Below, piece by piece: positions 1 through 5,666 of a stretch of 6,849 nt of DNA. Position 1 is the stretch's first letter, and every line of letters starts with the position of its first letter. The DNA lies in contig JAIRSA010000158.1 of assembly GCA_031255695.1 (NCBI GenBank), forward strand, positions 1-6,849. Direction: 5' to 3'. Position numbers and translations under genes: made by a program. Source of the DNA: Eubacteriales Family XIII. Incertae Sedis bacterium (GTDB lineage: Bacteria > Bacillota > Clostridia > Peptostreptococcales > Anaerovoracaceae). The notes beneath the pieces are model-generated. The model searched no databases, had not been told where the DNA came from, and worked only from the letters and a program-made list of their open reading frames with translations.

Positions 1-1361
1 GCAAGCAGTTTCAGGCTGGAAATGCCCCGGTACGCCTCGTCGGTGTCGGGGAACATCTTGCCTATGTCGCCCATGGCCGCTGCCCCAAGCATGGCGTCGA
101 TAAGCGCGTGCGTGGGCACATCCGCGTCCGAGTGGCCGTCCAGCCCTTCGGGGTGCGGTATCTCAAGGCCGCAGAGCACGAGCCTGCGCCCCGCAGCGAA
201 GCGGTGCACATCGAAGCCCGTGCCGACCCTAAGCGCGGGCGCTTCGCCCATGCCGCCGGGGACAGCAAGCCCGGCTGCTTCGCCCGGCCCGCCGATGGCA
301 GCGCCGCTTAGCGCTTCGCCCTGCCCGCCGGGGACGCCAGCCCCGGCTGCTTCGCCCGCGCCGCCGATGGCAGCGCCGCATGGCGCTTCGCCCGGCCCGC
401 CGGGGACAGCAAGCCCGGCTGCTTCGCCCAGCCCGCCGATGACAGCGCCGCATGGCGCTTCGCCCATGCCGCCGGCTTCCGCGCGCCTGCGCCCGGCTGC
501 TATGGCCTCGCCTATGGCGAAGTCCTCCGGCGTGGTAAGCTTGATATTGCTGTATTCGCCCTCTGTCAGCGACACATGCCCGCCCATCCGCTCGACGAGC
601 ATCGCGTCGTCAGTCCCTTCGTAGCCTTCGGCCCTCGCCTTTTCGTGGGCGGCCGCTATGAGCCCCCTGCGGAAGGCCTGCGGCGTCTGCGCGGCGTAGA
701 GGCCGCTCCTGTCGAGCGTGCCGGAGATCCGGCCGCCGGCCGCCGACTTTATCGTGTCCGTGAGCGCCACCGCCGTGATGGATGCCCCGTCCGTTGCCGC
801 GTTTTTTACAATATTTTCCAGAACACCGGCGCTGACAAAGGGCCTGGCCGCGTCGTGTATCAGCACGATGCCCACATCGGCGGCAAGCGACTCCAGCCCC
901 GCACGAACGGAGCCCTGGCGCGTGCTGCCGCCCGGCACGATCTTCCTTATCTTGGCGAAACGTGGCTGCCCGGCGGCGCACGCCCCCGTATCGGCCCCCG
1001 CAAGGGCGCTATCGGCCGCCGCCAAAGCGCCATCCGCCGCTCCCGGCGCCGCAACAGCGCCCGCCAAAGCGCCCGCCCCCGCACCGGCCCCAGCCTCGGC
1101 GCACACTGCGCCGGCTGGCGCGGCTTCCCCGGCCGGCCGGCTGGCGCCTAGGCCCAGTATCCCGGCGCAATGCGGTATCCACGCCGCGTCGGCGACGATA
1201 TAGACATCATCGACGGAGGCGGCCTTTTCGAAGGCCTCCGCCGTCCATACCAATACCGGCCGGCCGCCCAGCTCCATGAATTGCTTGGGCATCCCAGCCT
1301 TCATCCGGCGCCCTTCCCCCGCAGCCACAATTATTGCCGCAACCCGATTGTTGGCGTACAT
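1..1361 (-). CDS. ispDF: Bifunctional IspDF (MEP cytidylyltransferase / MECDP synthase), 3' end cut by window edge
   Basis: This fused enzyme catalyses two steps of the MEP isoprenoid pathway in the cytoplasm: CTP-dependent formation of CDP-methylerythritol (IspD) and cyclisation to MEcPP (IspF). I read the frame from ATG at 1361 to base 3: 453 codons without a stop. IspD signatures are AAGEGRRM with PKQF (residues 13-28, Lys26), HDAARPF (169-175, Asp170), TPQAF (226-230) and NIKLTTPEDF (272-281, Lys274). The IspF domain starts near 377 with GTGFDVHRF (metal ligands Asp384, His386) and THAL (His418), and about 77 of its usual ~157 residues are visible. Two oddities are an Ala/Gly-rich insert at about residues 70-134 and a repeat-built linker at about 294-376, which push the expected length to about 530 residues against about 370-400 for usual IspDF fusions. 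An AGGGA ribosome site lies about 7 bases before the ATG. The gap to the upstream PIN-TRAM gene is 24 bases, so co-transcription is likely. Confidence 0.95.
   Translation of the reverse strand, partial: MYANNRVAAIIVAAGEGRRMKAGMPKQFMELGGRPVLVWTAEAFEKAASVDDVYIVADAAWIPHCAGILGLGASRPAGEAAPAGAVCAEAGAGAGAGALAGAVAAPGAADGALAAADSALAGADTGACAAGQPRFAKIRKIVPGGSTRQGSVRAGLESLAADVGIVLIHDAARPFVSAGVLENIVKNAATDGASITAVALTDTIKSAAGGRISGTLDRSGLYAAQTPQAFRRGLIAAAHEKARAEGYEGTDDAMLVERMGGHVSLTEGEYSNIKLTTPEDFAIGEAIAAGRRRAEAGGMGEAPCGAVIGGLGEAAGLAVPGGPGEAPCGAAIGGAGEAAGAGVPGGQGEALSGAAIGGPGEAAGLAVPGGMGEAPALRVGTGFDVHRFAAGRRLVLCGLEIPHPEGLDGHSDADVPTHALIDAMLGAAAMGDIGKMFPDTDEAYRGISSLKLL
241..475 (-). repeat. In-frame 72-bp tandem repeat coding for the IspD-IspF linker
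   Basis: Three full copies start at plus-strand 241, 313 and 385, and a partial copy at 457-475 matches the first 19 bases of the first. By eye, pairs of copies differ at 7-11 of 72 positions. Each copy encodes 24 residues made of two related 12-residue halves, of the form xGEAPCGAxIGG then xGEAAGLAVPGG, so the deeper period is 36 bp. As 72 and 36 are multiples of three, changes in copy number keep the reading frame and only alter linker length. The peptide should be flexible and disordered. Bacterial IspDF fusions usually have a short linker. Confidence 0.9.
960..1152 (-). other. Ala/Gly-rich low-complexity insertion inside the IspD domain
   Basis: Residues about 70-134 of IspDF consist largely of Ala and Gly (for example AGAGAGAGALAG). 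They sit between the early nucleotide-binding part and the VPGGSTRQGS motif. Compared with E. coli IspD from memory, the interval from the PKQ lysine (27) to the HDAARP aspartate (106) is about 65 residues longer here, which places the extra sequence in this stretch. The 11-base word gccaaagcgcc occurs twice on the plus strand, at 1021 and 1063, hinting at internal duplication. The frame stays open throughout and the flanking catalytic motifs are intact, so the enzyme is probably functional with a surface-exposed loop. Confidence 0.75.
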
Positions 1362-1385
1362 TATGCTTCCCTTTTATTTTCCTTT

Positions 1386-2489
1386 TTACTTTCCTTTCGG
1401 CTTGGCGAATATCATCCGGCCTGCCGAGGTCTGCAGGACGCTGGTCACATTTACGCTGATGGTCTTGCCTATATGCTTCCTGCCCTCCTCGACCACGATC
1501 ATCGTGCCATCGTCGAGGTAGGCCACGGCCTGGTTGTATTCCTTGCCCTCCTTGATGAGGAAGAGGCTCATTTCCTCGCCCGGCAGCACCACGGGCTTCA
1601 GCGTGTTCGCGAGCTCGTTTATGTTCAGGACGCTGACGCCCTTGATCACGGCCACCTTGTTCAGGTTGTAGTCGTTCGTGACGACCTTGCCCCGCAGGAT
1701 CTGCGCCAGCTTGAGCAGCTTGACATCGACCTCCGGTATCTCGTCCAGGCTCTTCTCCGCCTCGGTGTTGTATATCTCGACGCCATGCTCGGTCTGTATG
1801 CGGTTGAGCACGTCGAGGCCGCGCCGGCCGCGGTTGCGCTTCAGGCTGTCCGACGAGTCCGCTATGTGCCGCAGCTCGACGAGCACGAATTCCGGGATGA
1901 CGATATTCCCTTCGATGAAGCCTGTCTTCATTATGTCGGCTATCCTGCCGTCTATTATGACGCTGGTGTCGAGGATCTTGGGCGCCGCGTCAGTATTGCT
2001 TTTGCTCTTGCCCTTGCCCTGCGTGCCCTTCCGCATAGAGATCCACGCCGGCAGTATGTCCTTGCCCTTCCGCGTGGCCACGACCACGCCTAGGTAGCCC
2101 AGCACCAGGAAGGTGACAAGGTTGAGGCCGATCTCCAGGAAGCCGCCCATGCCCCTGAATATCTGGCTCAGCAAAAACGCAATAAGGAGGCCTATCATGA
2201 GGCCGCCTGTACCTACGATTATATCGTTGACTGGCACCGCCTGAAGCTCGGACTCGATGTTCCTCGCCACCTTGGCGCCCTGTTTGCCAATGACCGGAGT
2301 CAATAAGAAAAAAATCAAACCAAAAATAATTGCGGATGCTGCTATAATAATAGATTTGTTGAGAAGGTTCAGCTGCCCTATGTCGAAGGCCCGCGAAACA
2401 TCGCCGATGAACCCCGCCAGCAAAAAGACTCCGTATCCGGCGAACATGCCGATAACCGTAAATATCACCCTAAGAAGTTTTCTTATCAC
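1386..2489 (-). CDS. yacL: Membrane-anchored PIN-TRAM domain protein, YacL family
   Basis: The 367-residue protein joins an N-terminal membrane part to a PIN nuclease-fold domain and a C-terminal TRAM RNA-binding domain, as in Bacillus YacL. Hydrophobic segments lie at about 7-29, 46-68, 90-110 and 117-138, followed by a Lys-rich hinge (141-163). The PIN domain runs from about 172 to 295 and has the expected acidic residues: Asp174 in LDTSVIIDGR, Glu205 in VELRH, Asp255 in EVDVKLL and Asp273 in TNDYNL. The TRAM domain covers about 303-361. The family is predicted to be a ribonuclease or RNA-binding protein at the membrane; its substrate is not known to me. The start is GTG at 2489: a GGAG site lies 12 bases upstream, slightly far, but the next in-frame ATG (residue 15) would remove half of the first membrane segment. 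The gene lies between carD and ispDF, its usual neighbours. Confidence 0.9.
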   Translation of the reverse strand: MIRKLLRVIFTVIGMFAGYGVFLLAGFIGDVSRAFDIGQLNLLNKSIIIAASAIIFGLIFFLLTPVIGKQGAKVARNIESELQAVPVNDIIVGTGGLMIGLLIAFLLSQIFRGMGGFLEIGLNLVTFLVLGYLGVVVATRKGKDILPAWISMRKGTQGKGKSKSNTDAAPKILDTSVIIDGRIADIMKTGFIEGNIVIPEFVLVELRHIADSSDSLKRNRGRRGLDVLNRIQTEHGVEIYNTEAEKSLDEIPEVDVKLLKLAQILRGKVVTNDYNLNKVAVIKGVSVLNINELANTLKPVVLPGEEMSLFLIKEGKEYNQAVAYLDDGTMIVVEEGRKHIGKTISVNVTSVLQTSAGRMIFAKPKGK

Positions 2490-2625
2490 AAATCGGTAAT
2501 TCTCCTCTCTTCCGCAAAATAGCGGCGCAATTTATGCCCGCTCAAACAATTCGACTCCACATGGGAGCCGAATATACCCTCGCGCCTTGCGGCGCACACT
2601 GTCCACGCTGCCTGCATGGACCCAC
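2490..2625. other. carD-yacL intergenic spacer (136 bases)
   Basis: I find no gene here. Read on the minus strand it holds only weak inverted repeats: GTCCA/TGGAC, a gcgcc-ttgc-ggcgc hairpin at plus 2582-2595, and CCGC/GCGG close to the ribosome site. None is followed by a T-run, so no intrinsic terminator is supported. A TATATT box occurs, but no -35 box lies at a proper distance, so an internal promoter cannot be claimed. The ribosome site of the PIN-TRAM gene (AGAGAGGAGA) lies at 2501-2510. Confidence 0.5.
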
Positions 2626-3111
2626 TCATTCCAGACCGCAGACCGCCTCTTCAATCCTTGTCTCTAGCGCGGCTGCTTCTTCATTATTTGAAAGGATCAG
2701 CTCGCTTATGAGGATCTGTTTCGCGTTGGAGAGCATCTTCTTCTCCCCTGTCGACAGCTTCTTGACCCTGTCGATCCGCATAAGGTTCCTGACCACCTCT
2801 GCCACATTGCCTATCTCGCCGGTTTTAAGCTTGGCCATGTTCTCCCGCGAGCGCCGGTTCCAGTTGTTTGGCATCTCCGTGGAATCGTTGGCGAGTATCT
2901 CCATCACCTTCGGTGTCTCGTTCGCAGGTATGACCTCCCTGACGCCTATGACATCCGAACTGTCGCATGGTATCATTATCTTGATATCGCCGAAAGGCAC
3001 CTTCAGAATATAATACTTCCTTACTTCCCCTAATATTTTCTTCTCCTCAACAGCCTCTATAACCCCAGCCCCGTGCATTGGATAAACTATCCTGTCTCCG
3101 ATTGTGTACAT
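2626..3111 (-). CDS. carD: CarD family RNA-polymerase-binding transcription regulator
   Basis: The 161-residue protein matches CarD/CdnL in length and layout. Residues 1-60 form the Tudor-like RNA-polymerase-interacting domain, starting with the typical MYTIGDRIVYPMHGAGVIEAV and containing YYILKVPFGDIKIMIP. Residues about 65-161 form the helical DNA-binding domain, with a conserved Trp (W84 in NNWNRRSREN) that family members insert at the upstream edge of the -10 bubble. In known systems CarD binds the beta subunit and stabilises or tunes open promoter complexes, affecting rRNA and many housekeeping promoters. Start choice is firm: GGAGG lies 7 bases before ATG 3111. It heads a likely carD-yacL-ispDF transcription unit with its own promoter at 3197-3226. 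Confidence 0.95.
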   Translation of the reverse strand: MYTIGDRIVYPMHGAGVIEAVEEKKILGEVRKYYILKVPFGDIKIMIPCDSSDVIGVREVIPANETPKVMEILANDSTEMPNNWNRRSRENMAKLKTGEIGNVAEVVRNLMRIDRVKKLSTGEKKMLSNAKQILISELILSNNEEAAALETRIEEAVCGLE

Positions 3112-3125
3112 AATATTTCCTCCAT

Positions 3126-3176
3126 AGCCAAAGGGGCTTCGTGCCCTTGCAGGGCCACCAAGCTAAAGGGTGGGCC
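3126..3176 (-). promoter_or_regulatory. Overlapping short hairpins in the carD 5' leader
   Basis: The leader from the predicted start site (about 3190) to carD ATG is roughly 80 nt and can fold several ways. Candidate stems in plus coordinates are 3153-3159 with 3169-3176 (7 pairs, one bulged G), 3143-3147 with 3151-3155 (5 pairs), 3134-3137 with 3143-3146 (4 pairs) and 3126-3129 with 3135-3138 (4 pairs). Each shares bases with its neighbour, so adjacent ones exclude each other, and the last lies a few bases from the Shine-Dalgarno site (plus 3118-3122). There is no U-tract, so any role would be in translation or RNA stability. Short GC-rich stems can arise by chance. Confidence 0.3.
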
Positions 3177-3196
3177 AATAAACACCCTCTTGAATA

Positions 3197-3226
3197 AGTA
3201 TACTGCATACAGGAGTGGATTGTCAA
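3197..3226 (-). promoter_or_regulatory. Sigma-A type promoter for carD
   Basis: On the minus strand a perfect -35 box TTGACA (plus 3221-3226) is followed after 18 bases by TATACT (plus 3197-3202), which matches the -10 consensus at five of six positions. Initiation would be expected near 3190, giving a leader of about 80 nt before the carD ATG. This is the best promoter in the window and probably drives carD, the PIN-TRAM gene and ispDF. Confidence 0.75.
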
Positions 3227-3352
3227 GAAAACAATTTATCAGTTTACCACATGCGCGTTTCGCTGTCAATAGGATTTTTCGCATGTTCGACCAATAAAAT
3301 ATTTTCCTGCGCTTTTCAATCACTTATTTGATATTGGCGCGATTTTTACGGC

Positions 3353-3371
3353 AAAAAAGGCCTTTTGGCCT
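3353..3371 (-). terminator. Possible intrinsic terminator reading leftward
   Basis: On the minus strand the sequence reads AGGCC, AAAA, GGCCT and then a run of T, i.e. a 5-bp GC-rich stem with a 4-base loop running into a T6 tract (the last stem base is part of the run). The core aaaaggcctttt (3355-3366) is also a perfect 12-bp palindrome. The stem is short and no gene on the minus strand lies upstream of it, so it may be chance, or may stop transcripts antisense to the response regulator before they reach the carD promoter. Confidence 0.3.
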
Positions 3372-3426
3372 ATCATTCCCGCCACACCTAAAACCTGCGG
3401 CTGACCCGGCATCTGTCTTTGTGGAC

Positions 3427-3440
3427 AATTCCAGGGAATT
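3427..3440. promoter_or_regulatory. Perfect 14-bp dyad, possible operator
   Basis: AATTCC and GGAATT form a perfect inverted repeat separated by AG. It lies about 110 bases upstream of the response-regulator start and about 30 bases before the first TATAAT box. This is compatible with binding by a dimeric regulator, but nothing identifies the protein, and OmpR-type regulators more often use direct repeats. Confidence 0.25.
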
Positions 3441-3467
3441 ATTCAAGACAAATTGCGATAAAAGTGT

Positions 3468-3502
3468 TATTATAATAGTGTTGTTGACATTATAGTTATA
3501 AT
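3468..3502 (+). promoter_or_regulatory. Promoter-like boxes upstream of the response regulator
   Basis: Two perfect TATAAT hexamers (3471-3476 and 3497-3502) and a perfect TTGACA (3484-3489) occur here, but no -35/-10 pair has a 16-19 base spacing, and neither TATAAT is preceded by TGn. The first TATAAT lies within the 10-bp palindrome tattataata (3468-3477). The regulator promoter is probably in this stretch, with a weak or activator-assisted -35. The exact element cannot be chosen from sequence. Confidence 0.35.
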
Positions 3503-3503
3503 T

Positions 3504-3551
3504 ATGGCAATGCTAATGATAATGCTAATGATAATGCGAGGAGTGACATGA
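3504..3551 (+). CDS. Possible 15-codon Met-rich leader peptide overlapping the regulator start
   Basis: An ATG at 3504 opens a short frame, MAMLMIMLMIMRGVT, whose TGA (3549-3551) overlaps the regulator ATG (3548-3550) as ATGA, the arrangement typical of translational coupling. The frame is largely made by the 12-bp repeat, which gives alternating Met and Leu/Ile. No Shine-Dalgarno site precedes the first ATG, while a good one (GAGGAG, 3538-3543) inside the frame serves the regulator. It is therefore probably a by-product of the repeat, with a small chance of a real leader. Confidence 0.2.
   Translation: MAMLMIMLMIMRGVT
3509..3537 (+). repeat. 12-bp tandem repeat in the 5' leader of the response regulator
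   Basis: The unit AATGCTAATGAT occurs exactly twice (3509-3520 and 3521-3532), followed by five bases of a third copy (3533-3537). It lies directly before the ribosome site GAGGAG (3538-3543). Direct repeats near one helical turn are the kind of site bound by OmpR/PhoB-type dimers, so autoregulation is possible. However, the position so close to the start codon suits repression or an mRNA-level effect better than activation. Confidence 0.7.
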
Positions 3552-4219
3552 GCAAGATTCTTGTGGCGGACGACGAGGCGAAGATACGCGCTGTCATCCG
3601 CGAATATGCTGAATTCAATGGGCACGAGGTATTCGAGGCGCCCGACGGCATGATTGCCGTGAATATGTGCAGGGAGCAGCGCTTCGACATCATCATACTG
3701 GATATCATGATGCCGCGCTATGACGGTTTTTCGGCGTGCAAGGAGATCAAGAAGACCCAGGACGCGCCTGTCATCATGCTCTCCGCAAGGGGCGAGGAGT
3801 ATGACAAGCTGTTCGGCTTCGAGCTCGGCATCGACGACTATATCGTCAAGCCTTTCAGCCCCAAGGAGCTTATGGCGCGCGTGAACGCGGTGCTGCAGAG
3901 GAGCGCCGCCAGGGGGGACGCGCAGCCGGAGATCCTGACGTTCAGCGGCCTTGAGATCAATATACCCGCGCGTTCCGTGACGGTGGACGGCGAAAAGGTG
4001 GAACTGACGCCGAAGGAATACGACATGCTCTTCTACCTGGTCCAGAACAGGAACATCGCGCTTTCCAGGGACAAGCTCCTTTCCGATATCTGGGGCTACG
4101 ATTTCTACGGCGACGACAGGACCATAGACACCCACATAAAGAACCTGCGCAACAACCTCGGCCCATATAGGGACCGTATCGTCACATTGAGGGGGGTAGG
4201 TTACAAATTTGAAGCTTAG
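3548..4219 (+). CDS. OmpR/PhoB-family response regulator
   Basis: The 223-residue protein is a full-length DNA-binding response regulator. The receiver domain (about 1-120) has the acidic pocket Asp8-Asp9, the phospho-acceptor Asp52 in ILDIMMPRYDG, the switch residue Ser79 in VIMLSAR and Lys101 in the KPF motif. The winged-helix effector (about 128-221) shows the usual LTPKEYDMLFYL, ALSRDKLLSDIWG, RTIDTHIKNLRNNLG and TLRGVGYKFE blocks, with TIDTHI in the recognition helix. Phosphorylation by the overlapping downstream kinase should trigger dimerisation and promoter binding. GAGGAG lies 4 bases before the ATG, whose final bases overlap the TGA of a possible leader peptide. The regulon cannot be deduced, and a specific name such as WalR or PhoP is not justified. 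Confidence 0.95.
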   Translation: MSKILVADDEAKIRAVIREYAEFNGHEVFEAPDGMIAVNMCREQRFDIIILDIMMPRYDGFSACKEIKKTQDAPVIMLSARGEEYDKLFGFELGIDDYIVKPFSPKELMARVNAVLQRSAARGDAQPEILTFSGLEINIPARSVTVDGEKVELTPKEYDMLFYLVQNRNIALSRDKLLSDIWGYDFYGDDRTIDTHIKNLRNNLGPYRDRIVTLRGVGYKFEA

Positions 4220-5666
4220 TATCGATTTGAAAAGCCTGAAATTCAGGCTTTGGCTGTACTTCGCGCTATTTGCGGCCCTGCTGATGCTGATACTCTGGTT
4301 CTTGCAGATAATATTCCTGAACACGTATTACGAGGATATGAAGATCCGCGAGACCCAGAGCGTGGCCGCCTCCATAGTGAGCCGCTACGGCCAGGACGGC
4401 CTGTTTGAGGAGATCGCCAGGCTGACGCGCCGCAATGACATGTACATACAGATCGAGGCAAACATAGAGGACACTTACAGTGTGCTCTATTCTTCATATA
4501 ATTATACTGAGCCCGTGAACGACACGGACGGCGAGGCGACCGAAGAGACGCGGACGGCGCCCTTCCCCATCTACCGCAAGGAGATACAGTCCATGCGGCA
4601 GCAGCTGCTGAACGGCACTGCCACCTACACGACGGCCACCATCACGAACCCCATGCGCGACACCAACATGATGGCCTACTGCGCCTACCTCACGCGTACT
4701 GAGGGGCAGCTCGTCCTGCTCTATATATTCTCGCCCCTCTATCCCGTGGAATCCACTATAGAGATCCTCATCGACCAACTGAAGTACGTGACTGTTATTT
4801 CCCTTTTATTGGCATTTGCGCTATCATTTGGGATTTCGCGCATGGTGACGAAGCCGCTTACCAATATAACCAATTCCGCGGCCGAGCTTGCGGAAGGGAA
4901 ATACGGCGTCACCTTTGAGCGCGGGCATTATTCCGAGATCTCCAGGCTGGCCGACACGCTGACCTACACCTCCGCCGAGCTTGCGAAGGCCGACAATCTC
5001 CAAAGGGATCTGATCGCCAATGTGTCGCACGATCTGCGTACCCCCCTCACCATGGTCAAGTCCTATGCCGAGATGATCCGCGACCTTTCGGGGGACAATC
5101 CCGAAAAGCGGAACGAGCATCTCAATGTGATCATCGACGAGGCCGATCGGCTGAGCCTCCTGGTCAACGATCTGCTGGAGCTCTCGAAGATGCAGTCGGG
5201 GCGGCAGGAACTGTCCATAAGCTCGTTCTCATTGCGCCAGACCATTGAAAACCTGCTCAACTCGTACAGCCTGCTCGCCGAGCAGGAATCGCTGTCATTC
5301 GACTTCTCGGCCGACGGCGACGGGCAGATAATAGGCGATGAGGGGAAGATCAAGCAGGTCCTGTCCAACCTCCTGAACAATGCCATAAAGTTCAGCGGCG
5401 ATTCCAAGCTGATCGAGATAGCCCTCACGCAGAAGAGCAATCTGGTGCGCTGCTCGGTGACCGACCACGGGGTCGGGATCCCGCGCAAGGACCTCAAGAA
5501 CATCTGGAGGCGCTATTATCAGGCGAGCGGGCGCGAGGCCGCCGGCGGGGGGACTGGCCTTGGGCTCTCGATCGTGAAGGAGATCCTCACCCTGCATAAC
5601 GCCCATTTCGGCGTGGACAGCGAGGTCGGGCGCGGCAGCACATTCTGGTTCGAGATACGGAACTAA
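4209..5666 (+). CDS. HAMP-HisKA sensor histidine kinase partnered with the upstream regulator
   Basis: The 485-residue membrane kinase has TM1 at about 13-37, an extracytoplasmic sensor region of about 155 residues (38-192) with no recognisable fold, TM2 at about 193-210, then HAMP (about 211-263). The HisKA H-box NVSHDLRTPL carries the phospho-acceptor His274. The HATPase_c domain has the N-box NLLNNAIKFS (387-396), G1 DHGVGI (419-424), the F-box WRRYY (433-437) and G2 GGGTGLGLSIV (446-456). All catalytic blocks are intact and there is no PAS domain. The start is taken as TTG at 4209, overlapping the regulator by 11 bases. An AGG at 4198-4200, part of a G-rich stretch, gives an 8-base spacing, and the next in-frame TTG (4227) lacks a ribosome site. 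The overlap implies coupled translation in one operon. The stimulus is unknown. Confidence 0.93.
   Translation: MKLSIDLKSLKFRLWLYFALFAALLMLILWFLQIIFLNTYYEDMKIRETQSVAASIVSRYGQDGLFEEIARLTRRNDMYIQIEANIEDTYSVLYSSYNYTEPVNDTDGEATEETRTAPFPIYRKEIQSMRQQLLNGTATYTTATITNPMRDTNMMAYCAYLTRTEGQLVLLYIFSPLYPVESTIEILIDQLKYVTVISLLLAFALSFGISRMVTKPLTNITNSAAELAEGKYGVTFERGHYSEISRLADTLTYTSAELAKADNLQRDLIANVSHDLRTPLTMVKSYAEMIRDLSGDNPEKRNEHLNVIIDEADRLSLLVNDLLELSKMQSGRQELSISSFSLRQTIENLLNSYSLLAEQESLSFDFSADGDGQIIGDEGKIKQVLSNLLNNAIKFSGDSKLIEIALTQKSNLVRCSVTDHGVGIPRKDLKNIWRRYYQASGREAAGGGTGLGLSIVKEILTLHNAHFGVDSEVGRGSTFWFEIRN

Larger units (their letters stand above)
3227..3547. other. AT-rich divergent intergenic region between carD and the response regulator
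   Basis: This stretch has no convincing gene on either strand and is clearly AT-richer than the flanking genes. It contains a terminator-like hairpin (3353-3371), a perfect dyad (3427-3440), promoter-like boxes (3468-3502) and a 12-bp tandem repeat (3509-3537), each listed separately. Between 3227 and 3350 I see only AT-rich unstructured sequence upstream of the carD -35 box. Confidence 0.6.

Noticed and set aside
241..475. CRISPR array
   Set aside because: Copies are contiguous, diverged and in frame with ispDF, with no unique spacers between repeats.
22..624. Plus-strand 200-codon open frame opposite ispDF
   Set aside because: It is antisense to the clear IspF/IspD motifs on the minus strand, and its Pro/Ser/Ala-rich content is the shadow of the GC-rich repeat.
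1170..2093. Plus-strand 307-codon frame across the ispD start and the PIN-TRAM gene
   Set aside because: It crosses two well-supported minus-strand genes and has no recognisable motif or suitable ribosome site.
3087..3323. Minus-strand 78-codon frame overlapping the carD start and promoter
   Set aside because: It starts with GTG without a ribosome site, spans the carD promoter and leader, and runs into carD out of frame.
3484..3512. TTGACA at 3484-3489 as the -35 box of the regulator promoter
   Set aside because: No -10-like hexamer lies 16-19 bases downstream; the TATAAT boxes are upstream of it or only 7 bases after it.
3470..4324. Minus-strand 284-codon frame opposite the response regulator
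   Set aside because: It is antisense to a gene with complete receiver and winged-helix motifs; the long open frame follows from GC-rich codon use.
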